64,000 nucleotides of DNA from positions 4,464,001 to 4,528,000 of the forward strand of contig JAJTUQ010000001.1 in NCBI GenBank assembly GCA_021399445.1, given 5' to 3'. Shown piece by piece: positions 10,138 to 21,469 of this stretch. Position 1 is the stretch's first letter, and each line of letters starts with the position of its first letter. The position numbers and the translations under genes were made by a program. Source of the DNA: Xylogone sp. PMI_703. Its lineage: Eukaryota > Ascomycota > Leotiomycetes. The notes beneath the pieces were generated by a model. That model had not been told where the DNA came from, searched no databases, and saw only the letters and a list, made by a program, of their open reading frames with translations.

Positions 10138-12345
10138 ATGATATCCACGGCAAAGCTTCTAAGGAAGAAGCTACCATGGCACAAGAATTCAGAAAAACAT
10201 GCTATTCCCAAGCTATGTCACCACCGGCAGCAGAGGCTCTGGATTTCCGATCCACAGGACCTTCCATCAGCACCAGATAAGGCAGTACAAGGCGTCGAAC
10301 TTGCACATATCAGGCCTCTTTCCTCCAATAATGAACAACACGGCGAGAATGCTGAAGCAAAAAAGCCATCACCAGATACCGACATCCCGACAGGCAAGTG
10401 TCCACTATGCAGAGCCGATCAATTGGCAGCGAGACGGTACAGAATCAGAGTTATTTTTGGCCTCATGTTCCCCTTCATTCTACAAGCGTTGGACACAACA
10501 ATTATAGCTAGTGCGCTACCCTGGATAGCCTCGGATTTTAGTGAGAACCCCTTTTTTTGCCTCACTCCACCACTGTAGACAGGTTTGAGTTCTAACTCTC
10601 TACTTCAGACCGCATCTCGCAAATGAATTGGATCATCTCAGCGTTTAACCTCACCTCGGCCTGCTTCATTCCATTCTGGGGCCAGATTGCCGATATCTTC
10701 GGCCGCCACGCTGCCCTCCAGGTCGCCATCATCACCATGATGGTCGGCTCGGCTCTGTGCACAGGTGCACCCACACGCGCTTTCCCAGTGCTCCTCTTAG
10801 GCCGTGGCATTCAGGGTCTCGCTGCGGCTGCGCTTGCCGTCATTGTCAAGGTTGTCCTCGCAGACAAAGTATCCCTCAAGGAGAACGCCAAAAACAATAC
10901 CTATTTCGCCTTTGCTGGTGGAATGGGTTATGCTATAGGCCCTTTGGTTGGGGGTTTCCTCACCAATGCCAACTGGCGTTGGTGTTTTGCAATTAACTTG
11001 CCTATCGGAGCTGTGGCTATTATCCTCCTGTGGGTTTTGCTCAGAAAGGAACTCCTGGGCCCACAACCCCTTTCCACGGCTGAAGAAGAGGCGCTCCCTA
11101 CCGGCCGGAGAGCAACATTTCTCTTGAGACTGGCTACCATCGATTATGGAGGACAAGCTCTTTTCTTGTTTGGAATCGGCCTGCTTATCCTGGCGCTAAC
11201 CTGGGGAGGAGCGTCCTATTCTTGGCACAGCGTTCAAGTGCTTGTACCTCTGGTTCTAGGGGCTATCCTCACGATATTATTCATCTGCTGGGTATACATG
11301 ATGGCACCTGGACGGTTCTTGGCAAGGAAGTTGCCAAGACAGAAGCCCACGATCCCCTGGAACCTGGTTTCTCAAAAGGACATTGGGCTACTGTTTTATA
11401 CTAATATTGCTACTGGGATGGGTATGTCATTTTCTTCGCCCTTATCTTTACGCATTGACTGCATTATGGCTTGCTAATACATTCTCGCTTTAGCAATGAC
11501 CGGAGTCCTTTATTTCGTTGATATCTATTTCACTCTAGCTAAGGGATTCAGTCCAAGTAAGGCTGGCCTCCAACTACTTTACTATACTCCTGGAATTGGA
11601 GGTATGTTACCTTTTCGTTGAAACTCCCATCCACCTTCTTTTTCGGAACATTTTCTTCTCCTATGGATTAACTAACATGTTATCTTTAGCCGGTGTCTAT
11701 ATCGCAATGTTTTCTTGCAACGTCTGGCCCCGTCGAACATTTTGGCCCCTCGTCCTCGGAAGCTTTATCGAAGCCCTCGGCGTAGCTCTCCTCTGCTGGG
11801 CCCTGCACAAAGGCCAAGAGGGCGTCATCTACGGCATGATTGGCCTCTCAGGAGTAGGTACCGGAATACGATTCATGCCGATAAATCTCCACGCCGTAGG
11901 GCTCTTCCCCAACAACATCGCCTCAGTGACATCCATGCTCGCTTTCGCAGCGCTCCTTGGTGGCACATTATCAATGACAATTATGGGGACAGTCTTCAAT
12001 AACAAATCCTCCCTGACTATATCCTCTCACTCGTCTTCATTAAACTCTACTATCTCCTCAATCGACTCCTTACCTGCTGCTACCCAAGCGGCGATTCGTA
12101 AGAATGCGAGAGATGGCGTAGTCTGGTCTTTTATCTCCATTCTTCCATTTCTCTGGATTTGTGTACTTGCTGCACTGTCACTGGGCAATGTGGATATCAC
12201 GGCTGGGTACGGCGAGAATATCGAGAGCGGATTTTATTTCTGGAGATTAGTTTTCGGCAGAGGGAAGAAGAACGTGAATCATCGGGAAGAAACTGCTGGG
12301 AAGGAGAAAGGAGTCAATAGAGAAGAGGGAGTTTTGAGTGGTTGA
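10138..12345 (+). CDS. Major facilitator superfamily transporter, DHA2-like (14-TM drug:H+ antiporter type)
   Basis: Exons 10138-10540, 10609-11421, 11494-11601 and 11690-12345 give 659 aa. After a hydrophilic N-terminus of about 100 residues the membrane part begins with LQALDTTIIASALPWIASDF. It continues with MNWIISAFNLTSACFIPFWG and the loop-2 signature GQIADIFGRHAAL (motif A). GMGYAIGPLVGG is antiporter motif C, and WRWCFAINLPIG is typical of the DHA2 group. The C-terminal half adds further hydrophobic segments and a basic tail. These features predict a proton-driven exporter of small molecules at the plasma membrane or vacuole; the substrate is unknown. The N-terminal tail carries a CPLC pair just before the first membrane segment, which is unusual. 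Intron 1 is placed where DF joins NRISQMNW to restore the family sequence. No biosynthetic genes flank it. Confidence 0.9.
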
Positions 12346-12661
12346 GCTGCTGACGAGTGGTGTTATGCCACTGCATTATTTCTTTTGTCTTTTTGATACC
12401 AGTGCTTGTTTGCTCGTTTGCATTTTGCATTTTGACCTATCAAGACTTACGGATATCCGTTTAGAGTAACTTTGATGAGCGTCAGCAGTAAACCCGTTTG
12501 AATCTAGAGTTGTATAGATATCCTATGCAGTTATTAGATATTGAAGAGAAAAGTATTAGTTTTCATGAGTTCCAAATTCACTCAATCTGCAAGTACTAAT
12601 CAGATCAGATTTCGACAGTCGTCTGAGGCGCTTCAGTAGGTTCTATTCTATAATGTAATTG
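12346..12661. other. Convergent 3' spacer
   Basis: This is a 316-bp interval between the 3' ends of the transporter and RAD57. It is AT-rich, and no gene or clear terminator structure was seen. Confidence 0.4.
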
Positions 12662-14208
12662 CTAGTGAAGTGTAGTTGGTATAGGGACCTCTTCATTTTC
12701 ATCATCTTCCTCATCTCCATTTCCAGTCACATCTCCATGTTTTTTCTTATCCACGCCTCGAACTCCGCCTCCTACGATCTCAAACTCAACCGAATCTCTA
12801 ACACCAACGCCACTAGGGTTAATGTGAGGTGCAAAAACAACCTTCATCCATCTCTTCCACCTCTTCAACACTGGCTCGCCTCTATCACCCTCCTCGACTA
12901 GCACGGGTCGACCATACACGGGTCGTTTAATCAATGCGATTCGGGCTGCGATCTGTGTTGTCCAGATAAGACCCAGTGATGGAGTCTTGAGATTCCGAGC
13001 CAGAGATGGAGGTGGGTAGGGGTCATCTCCCCAACCGGTGAACCATCGTTGCTGGTGATCCAGAGATAGGGGGTCATTTGTAATATATGACGAGTGAGTA
13101 GTGGAGGTAACAGTAGTGCCGCTGATAACATTACCAGCATCAACGCCTGGCTGGGTTGGCTCCGGGACGGAACTTGAAGGTAACAGATCTGTAATAGCAG
13201 GACCAGGGTGACTGTGCCTAGCAAGAGGACTACTCTGCGAAACTCGAGGTGGGATCGGAGTCGAGCTTCCACTCCTATTCGTTCTACTCTCTCTAGCGCC
13301 CATCGTCTTCCCAGACGATCCGGAAAACCGATCTGCTACCTGGTTCGCGACCACAATAGCAACATTCTCTCTCCTAGCCAAATCTCTTAGGTAAGACCCT
13401 AATTTAACCAACTCGGAACTTCGCTGCGCCATGTTTGCTCCATTGGTGGAGACTCCCTCCCGCTCGAATTCGGCCCTATAATTCGCAGCAATGGAGTCTA
13501 TTATCAATAATTTGATGCCATGCCTCCGAATAGCTACAGGTACCTGGTAGTGGAGGATATGATCCTGAGATTCGAGGTCGGGAGTTACAATGCTGATTAT
13601 CTTGTCTAGCGTTGGGGCTTTCTCCTGAGATTGTAGCAGGGGATGAGTGCTTAGTAGTTGGGAGAGTCGATTTGTGGGAAGGGCGGACTCCGTGGATATG
13701 TAGATGGCGGCACTGGACAAGCCATAAGGAGATGGAAGTTGAACGCTGAGTAGAAGCGTTAAGAGGAATTGAGTCTTCCCTGCACCGCTACGAGGAGTTA
13801 GTATTTACTGTTGACACAAGATATGAAGTAGCTTATATTTCAAAGTAAAATATACCTTTCACCTGTGATCTCGGTAATATATCCAGTTGGTATGCCGCCT
13901 CCCAAAGCAGCATCGAGTTTCTCATCGAGCGTGCTGATCGTATTCCAACGGTCCCAAATCTGCCTTCCAGACTTCTTCAGTTCGCTGCCTTCTCCTCCAT
14001 CTACACCCAAGCTTGTTTGCAAAGCTTGCAAAACATCATTGCACAGTCTCTTTACATCAAGGAGGGGTAAATTTGCCCTCTTTGCTACCTCAATGAAGTC
14101 GAGTGTGAGGAGGTCAGTGGTAGTGATGCGGTTCTTCTCAAGGGATGGGATAAGCCGAATGTACTTGTCAGTGGCAAAGTCGGGAAGAACGACATTGAGG
14201 TCGGTCAT
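12662..14208 (-). CDS. RAD57: RAD57-like RecA/Rad51 paralogue, DNA repair ATPase
   Basis: Two exons (13856-14208 and 12662-13787, transcribed right to left) give 492 aa. The N-terminal helix-hairpin part contains NRITTTDLLTLDFIEVAKRA. It is followed by STLDEKLDAALGGGIPTGYITEITGE and the Walker A loop GESGAGKTQFL, then AAIYISTESALPTNRL and Walker B KLLIIDSIAANYRAEF (about residue 220). This arrangement matches fungal Rad57 (XRCC3-like), which with Rad55 assists Rad51 filament formation in homologous recombination. The intron splits the Ser codon inside the Walker A loop, so the two-exon model is needed for a functional ATPase. Translation from the upstream in-frame ATG at 14331 is possible, but MTDLNVVLPDF is the family-like start. 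The C-terminal third (about 260-400) is low in complexity and longer than in yeast Rad57. Rad55 or other paralogues are less likely but not excluded. Confidence 0.82.
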
Positions 14209-16314
14209 AGAGGCATTTAGGACAATTGAAAGGAGGAAAACACGTTGATAGGGTTCGGAAGTTGAAGTCGCGTGTCGTGATGGCTGCGATAAGGAAGACG
14301 CCGATAAGGGAATTGTTATCGGGATCGGCAAACCTTAGGCCACAACTCCTTCAAAGCTCACGAAGTCTGCCATCAACTTCCATCTTCTGTGCCATCCTTC
14401 CATACAGAGCCTTTACAACTTTCCAACTGGATACAATCCAGATAATCGGCTGAGATATTCTTATGAGATTGATAGTATAGTTATGCTACCTTGACCGTTT
14501 TGTTCCAAGCGGTAGGATCAAATTTGATTTGCTAAACACAGTATCGATGATGAAAGACAACAATACGGCCTGGTAACAGAGTGAGACCTTTCAAGTGAAG
14601 AACTCCAGTGATGGCACCATGAAAAAAACGCGCTACAGATACACAGTACGTGTAATACAACCTTGACCTGCAGACAAGCATCATCCAGGCACTCTTGCAG
14701 AAGCAATTGCGCGGATACTACGTTCCGACCTTATTCTCCAACCGCATTCAAAGTACCAAGACGAGTTCTTGATGCGTGGGTGACTTAAAGTATGAGATAG
14801 CCCCCAAATATGGTAATGAAGATTAGGACCGGCCGAGTTTGACAACAGCTGAAACCGTGTGCCAGGTGGTATACACCACAGCAAGACGGAGCAACTGTCT
14901 AAAGTTTACCGCCTCGAAAAATGAGGATAAAGAAATTTGAACAACAGCGACGTGAGACATGCCGTAGATCTTCGTCCGACAGATACAAGCGCAATGGGTG
15001 TTTTCTGCCGCTACACTCTTAACTAGGCCAGCATGGCGAGCACGGTTGACTTGAGCCATTGGACCCATCCGATCCATCCATGTTAGTCGGTTGGCCTTGG
15101 TCCTTGCGTGGTAGCATTGGCAGGGGAGCAGAATCCCGTGTTATCCAACTCTCACTTCGTACGCTGCCTATGTGGGCTGTTTTGCTGGCGATAATGGCTC
15201 TGACCCGCGGTTTGGAGGAACTATTCCGTTCTTGCATCAAAATGACATGACGATCAAGGTCAGAGTGCGGCGGTACGAGAGACTGGACTTTCCCGCATTG
15301 GCAGATTACCGTACCGTATGCTATTTCCACAGCAGAATCAATTGAGACAACCCGCTTGTTATGACATTGCGACGCCAATTATTGTACAGCTGTATTTGCC
15401 ATTTGCCGGTAATTCACCAGTCTCTCTTGGCTTTGGGGCTGCGAAGCCACCGAAGGCTTGCTTTTGTGGTTATTTGATTGTTGGTTGTCTTGAAGCGACG
15501 GGATGTGGCCTCGTATTCCCAACGTCGACAGCTCGCTTGCCAAATCCCACTCGCAAATGCTGTCTGTCGCCGGTTGCATATTGATAGCGCTGTGGGGAGG
15601 AGCACTTGGCAATGGAAGTGGCTGAACGCCACCCAGAGCGATTGAGAACCACTGGAGCTCGCTCGATATGGATGTTGCTAGACTCAGACCCTGACGGCCA
15701 CTACTTGTCTTGCTTTTCGCAGGATCGACCGATGCATGTAGGAGGCGAGCGAGGTACCTGTCTCTCCCTGCTGCAGCTTCGGGACACGACACGAGGTTGT
15801 GCCAGCGTATCGGCCGTGATAGACAGGGCAGACGGTCCTTCTTGTGCCCTAGACACGGATTTGTTTACTTAGCCCAACTGCTCGCGGACCTTGTGCGAGG
15901 CGTCGCCGCCCCTGCCAGCAGATTGCCGGTGCAACTGTGCTATCTGTCTCCTGCGGTGTCCAACAAGAACAGATGCATTGTTTGGTCCTACCGTACATAC
16001 TCGAGCTGCAAGCCCTGTTGTGGCACTCTGCTGTGGCTGCAGGACCCTGTTCGGGTGCCGGTCAACCTTGCGGAGATAGTTAGAGGCACCATAAGATACC
16101 CAGGGCCCATTCTCATACGTACATACAGACTACGACCATTATGGCTGCAAGATACCGCCCGACCTTACTTTTCTTACTCGTGCCCTGTTGCTAAGAAAAT
16201 CTCCCTTTCTTCTCTTTGTTTCCCATTTTTTTTCAAAGGATCTTTGTTCTTGAATCTCTCTCGTTTATATCTCCCTCTTCCTACCTACCTACGCTCAGTG
16301 GGTATTGAGGCAAG
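14209..16314. other. Divergent promoter spacer between RAD57 and membrane-protein gene
   Basis: This is 2.1 kb with no convincing gene. Overlapping open frames at about 15018-16460 lack splice-supported extensions and recognisable domains. The 100 bp before 16315 are pyrimidine-rich with CCTACCTACC repeats, consistent with a 5' UTR. Confidence 0.45.
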
Positions 16315-17606
16315 ATGGCTCATAAATCTGCGCTCGTTTCATTCGCTTTGTTTACGATCATTAATGGATATGCTATCAATATCTTTCCCGCTCAAACCTC
16401 GGTATCGGTCACGCAAGTACCGACCTCCATTCCAGAGCCAACCGCAGCAGCAAGCTTAGAAGAGCTTCGACGGAGACAACAGGTATCTCCTTTTGACACA
16501 ATCCCGCCTCAACAGCTTCTTGCTGCACCAGATGGGACATGTGGATATCTCTCGGGAAGCATTGGTGTGTACTGGACTTCAATTCGGTTTCTGTATCTGA
16601 CATACTTCTTCGTCTTCCTGATGCGGGTTGATTCAATTGAAGTTTGCCTGAATTCTGTAGCAACCGCTAACTTTGAATTCAATAGCTGAGCCATGGGGTT
16701 GTCAAACCGGAAATTGCGTCTTTGCGACCCGCAATAGCTCGAACACCGTTGGAAGTGTGCTCTGCTGCGATGCCTCCACTGGTTGTCCGGCCCAACCAGC
16801 GCCAACAGCTTGTGTAGATTACGGTAGATATAATTACAACGTCACATGTACTGGATCATGTCCTACAGACCCAATGACCCTGAAATGGCAAGTACTTATT
16901 CTTCGTTCCCCCCATGTTCAATTACTATTTGTCTCTCAATTATACATAATTGCCCATAAGAAGTGACCAACTTGATGTTCTTCATTTTCGCCGAATGGCT
17001 AGCAAATATTAATACGACTCATCTTTTAGTACCTCCGGGATTTCTGTTTACTGCAACTTACTTGCCTTCGCGGACCCAGCACCGGCGACGGCATACTTTT
17101 GCAATTATCTTAGCAATTACTCTCCTATTCCTGCATCAACAACTTATGCAGGCCAGACATCTCACAGCTTTACTCCAACCTCAGCCAAATTTGTCTCCTC
17201 CACCACGGTAGCGCCTTCTAACAGTTCTGCAAATGCCACCGCAGTCGAAACATCCTCTACCTCCTCCTTCACAAGCAAGCCTACTGCAGCAAAGAGTGGA
17301 GGAGGTGGAGGCGGGGGCACAAGCAAGGGAGTTATTGCAGGTGCTGCAGTAGGAGGAGTAGCTGGTGGTGTGATATTGACCATAGTAGCATTGGCAATCT
17401 TCAATAGAAGAAGGAGCGAACCACAGCCAGCAGTTGCGGAACCAGTGGCCCAAGTAGCATCTAGGGATGAGAAGCCCCTAGCTCCTGCAGCTGCTGCGGT
17501 ACCAGTCGCAGCTGAGGGTGGAACGACGTCAAATAGCTCATCTGCCGGATCCGAAAGGAAACCACATAGGAGCTCGCATCGATCATCAGCAGCGCATTAC
17601 CGATGA
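16315..17606 (+). CDS. Cysteine-rich single-pass membrane protein (signal peptide, ectodomain, one TM)
   Basis: Exons 16315-16564, 16686-16887 and 17030-17606 give 342 aa. The product starts with a signal peptide (KSALVSFALFTIINGYAI). The ectodomain of about 170 residues has paired cysteines: DGTCGYLSG, WGCQTGNC, VLCCDAST and CTGSCP, then SVYCNLL and YFCNYLS. An N-glycosylation-rich Ser/Thr stalk leads to a GGGGGGG run and one TM segment (GVIAGAAVGGVAGGVILTIVALAIF), followed by a short NRRR stop-transfer and a basic cytosolic tail. This architecture resembles fungal surface sensors or adhesion proteins, but I do not recognise a named family. The second intron uses a GC donor (ATG|GCAAGT); only this join keeps the frame and creates the Cys at KC-TSG. 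A role in wall sensing is only a guess. Confidence 0.75.
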
Positions 17607-18856
17607 ACTTTTTCGAGTGTTATGAGTTGTTATTTTAGGAACCAACGAGTCTGACTAGATCAGATTGGGTTTGTCACGGGGACTTGGAAATTAATGGGTG
17701 GCAGTGGTCCGGATAGGAGGAACATAAAGGCGAATACATGATACAGGATATGATTTGTTTTGGATGATGCAAAATATTAGATGGTCCGGCTGTCGAGATC
17801 CTGGTTCTATGGTGGGAAAGGTTTCTACATTGATTCATTCAGAGGTTTGATTTTTGGCTTGGTTTGGTTTGGCACGCTTGACCAGTTATACATGGGAAAG
17901 GTCTCGTATAGGCAAACGCCAATGACTTTTAATGAGGGGATATGACTTGGTTACGACGCAAAAAAAGGTAATAGATACACATCTTGAAGCATGTAACATG
18001 GATTTGAAACGTTTTAACCTAATATATTGATGATCCGGTATTTTGGGGTATATCAAATGTGACTGTTCTCTTTTTGAAAAAGGTCTTTCAGCGTGTCAGA
18101 TTCCGTTTTGTTTCGTCTCGTCTCTTTTCCCACCCTCTCAACGAGACACGAATTTGAAAATCCTTTCTGAGACAAGACGTGATTTTAAAAGCAAACTAAG
18201 GTGAAATGCGATGACGATGTTATTTGTAAAGATGCAGAATGAATCGGAGTCTGATGAGAGAGGAAGGTATGAGAAAACCCCAGCTTCATAAAAGTCCAGC
18301 GAGATTCAAATCCGACCAAAGCGAGAAAGAATTTTCTAGGGCAGTAAACGAGGAAAAAGGTAAAAGCAAAAACACCAATTAACTCTTCCGTTCTCTGTCT
18401 CCGACATCCATAACATATTAGGAAAGAATTATCCTTCCTTTCCGCCCCATGAAAACGTAATACTGTTGTAGATAAAAGTCAAAAGTTATAGCAAAAACGC
18501 CGTTATCCCCGGTGCCAGATCAATAGAGGAGCAAAAGAAAATTGCCTCCGAAAGAACGAGAGAGAGAGGAAAAAGGGATCCGAAACCAGACCGTCATTGC
18601 AAAAGAAAAACTAAAATAGAGAACTTTCTTTTTATCCCTCGAAAAATGGATCCTCGTCCTAAAAACCCTTATCCCTTTCCTAGGTCCCATTTTATACCCT
18701 CCGGATATCTAAACAAGCCAGATAACAACGCAGCCACACGCACTAAGTAAAATTACCACCGGGACGGTACCACACTAACTCATATTCGCAGAGAGCATTC
18801 TCCTTTTTATTTTCCTCTATTGCCCATCCCGCGGCTGGGCAATTTCCTTCCAACTC
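17607..18856. other. Convergent 3' spacer
   Basis: This 1.25-kb AT-rich interval lies between a plus-strand and a minus-strand gene. There is no gene-like frame over 60 codons and no repeat that I can define. It probably holds long 3' UTRs. Confidence 0.4.
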
Positions 18857-21469
18857 CTAACTGCTCATACTCCCACCACCCTGTCCATGGGCTCCGGGAG
18901 GCCCACCATGGGGATGACCGGCAGGGTGCCTCTGATGCTGCGCCATCTGTCCAATGGCTCCGGCACCACCGACCTGCACACCATTCGGTACCATAGCACC
19001 ACTGCTACCGCCTCCACTGCCGTTCTCAAGCATCAGCCCGTCGAGACGGAGTAAGCCTAAACTCATAAGGCCGCTGCCCGAGGAGCTGGAACCGACGCGC
19101 ATGGCCCAACGCCAACGGGAAACCAGCTCGTTGATTTCAGCGGATTCGGCTTCCGATTCGGCGGTTACGAGAAGTTGCATTAGAAACGAGGATGCGATTG
19201 CGAAGTTTGCGCGAGACCCTGTCATGGGGTTAGCCCGATGGTGCATCACATGATGGTAAATGAGGTGCAACGGAATGTTTGAGATATATAAGATGGAGGG
19301 GAAATAAAAGAAGCTCCCACTTACAACTATGCCAGAATGCATCTAATGCCCCTCGACCCAGATTCTCGACAAATTCCACAACTTCCTTTGCACACTCCTT
19401 AGCGCCGGCTCGTACCGCAACTCTACTCCCTACAATCCCTCGATCCTCTTCTTCAACACTACTCAAATTCTCCAGCGGCCGCATTAAGGCCCGGAATAGT
19501 GTCATTGTAGCTACAATGTACGCTAGATTGAGACTGGAGTTTCCCGATAGTTGAGCCATTCCTCGGGAGTCCAGACGATCGGGTCGGTGCAGCGAGAGTG
19601 ATGGTGGGAGGGAATCATTCCATGCCTTTAAACGCGTGCGTAATGGACGTGCTAGGTCCAGCGATAAGGTGAAGTCCTTAGATGTGCGTCTGCTAGAACG
19701 CAGTGTGTAGAAAGATTCCATGATGTCACCGAGGATGAAGGTCAATTCAACCAAGAGTCTGAAATGTGCGTCGACATCTGGTTCGCCGAGCATTTGGGGC
19801 ATAATATTAGAGTGGTTAGTGGGATCGTTTCCGTTGGTGTCGGGCTCAAAGTCAGCCTCAGTCAGGGGTAGAACGTCAAAATCATCATCGCGGACGTGTG
19901 AAGGCATTCCAGCTCCTAAACTGGCCCACTTGTCCATGATAAAAACGCCGTACCAGAGCCGCTTGCGTAGGGAGAGCTCCCATGTCGGAACACTAATCCA
20001 GTCACCGCATTCACGGGTCAAACCTAGAGTGTGGGCCAGTGAAACAGTCCAACCGACGAGACTAGTCTTCCAGGGAGTGTCGGTTGCATAACGGTTAGTT
20101 GGTGCGCGCTGCAGCAACAGCAAGCATGCCTGGAGAGTTGCAAGGCCAGGTGTATGAAGCTCCTGGGTAACAGCTAGCCAGGAAATGCGAAAGAGCTGGG
20201 CCGCGGGTGGAGGAGAATGGACAATGGTGGTAGCAAGAAGGTCATCGTATAGAACAAATGGTAACGCAGTAGCGTACATGGCCGAGAGGAGGGATAGGGG
20301 AAGTGTGTGCAAGACGGCGGGAGAGAGAATTCCCATTGAATAGAAAGAGGATTTGGCCAATATTGGGAAATAAGGGTGTATGAAGCGGAAGTAAAGACCA
20401 ATGAGCCTCAGAGCTTCAGCTTCTGTGAACATTGATGCTATATCTTCCCGTGCCTTCGTGAAGACGTCGTCTTCCACTCGGGGCTCCCCTTTGCGTGCCA
20501 GACTATCATCTGCCAGCATGAATACCACGGGAGGATCGCCTTTATCATTCTGGAACTCATTGTTCTGCGTCGACGAGGACGTTGGTATCCGCCGATAAGT
20601 AACCTTAGAGATGGTACATTCGTCATTCTGGTCGTAGTGGTAGTGTCGTAAGAGATAAGGGTTTGATTCACCCGTCTCTCCGATAAAGCGTGAGGACCGG
20701 CAGGACTGCGAGTCCAGAGACCTTATCCGTACACCAGGCATCGAGACCATCTGCGAGTATGGATCCATGCTGTAAGGCGATACATCTTGGATACCTCCCA
20801 TGTGCTGGGGCTGGTCCGGTGAGGAATGGGAATTGTATTGCCCGTCATGCCCTGTCTGGCCGTCGAACTGATGTCCATTGTACTGCGCCATGAAATTCGG
20901 GCTCAACTGGGTGGTGGAGGGGTTGTACTGTTGCGGAGCAGCGAGGTCAACTGTTAACAGATGCGCATGTCAGTTATGATCCATAACTATCTCAACCCTA
21001 GATTCTGCAGATTTCTCCCCCCTCTGCACTGTGTATCTCCTGCTCTTGACTTACCAACTTGTCCCATGCCATCACTGGTACTACCATGCCGCATGCCAGC
21101 ACCACCATTGGCACTGCCGTTCGCATTGCTGCCACCATTCCCGTTGACGTTCACATTGCCAGAGCCATCATCGACGACGATAGTGGCATTTGGCCTCCGC
21201 TTCTTCTTGGGGCGCTCGACGAAGGTGCATTGGCGGCCGTGGGAGGAGCACAAAGCGCAGGGCGGCGCTACAATGATGTTGCACGCCACCTGTCGCGCTC
21301 GACAGAAATCGCAGGGCCGATACTTGCGCGACTTGTAGCTGCGAGGCCCAGGAGGGATTGGGGGCGTGAGCTCCAGGCCATTGAAGTAGTCGGAGGGCGA
21401 CAGCGACTGCTGCTGCTGCTGTGCGAAGCCATGTGGATCCATCCCCAGAAGCGCTTCTTCTTCGCACAC
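18857..21469 (-). CDS. Zn2Cys6 transcription factor with fungal-specific transcription factor domain
   Basis: Exons 21055-21469, 19325-20950 and 18857-19218 (transcribed right to left) give 800 aa. The zinc cluster lies near residues 52-75: CDFCRARQVAC, then PPCALCSSHGRQC, followed by the basic linker ERPKKKRRP. An Asn/Gly-rich region follows (about 95-125). The middle homology region reads LIGLYFRFIHPYFPI, then LLSAMYATALPF and VGWTVSLAHTLGLTRECGDW, with RKRLWYGVFIMDKW as the usual fungal_trans helix. The C-terminus is Gly/His/Pro-rich. It should bind CGG-type sites in the nucleus; the regulated pathway is unknown. The arrangement weakly recalls the TamA/DAL81 group, but that is a low-confidence impression. 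The last intron restores FWHSWSRANFAIASSF. A second ATG at 21442 is an alternative start. Its upstream region is very long. Confidence 0.87.

Noticed and set aside
15710..16459. 249-codon open frame upstream of and overlapping the cysteine-rich membrane-protein gene
   Set aside because: It overlaps the real signal-peptide exon in another frame and its product looks like random Arg/Leu/Cys-rich translation.
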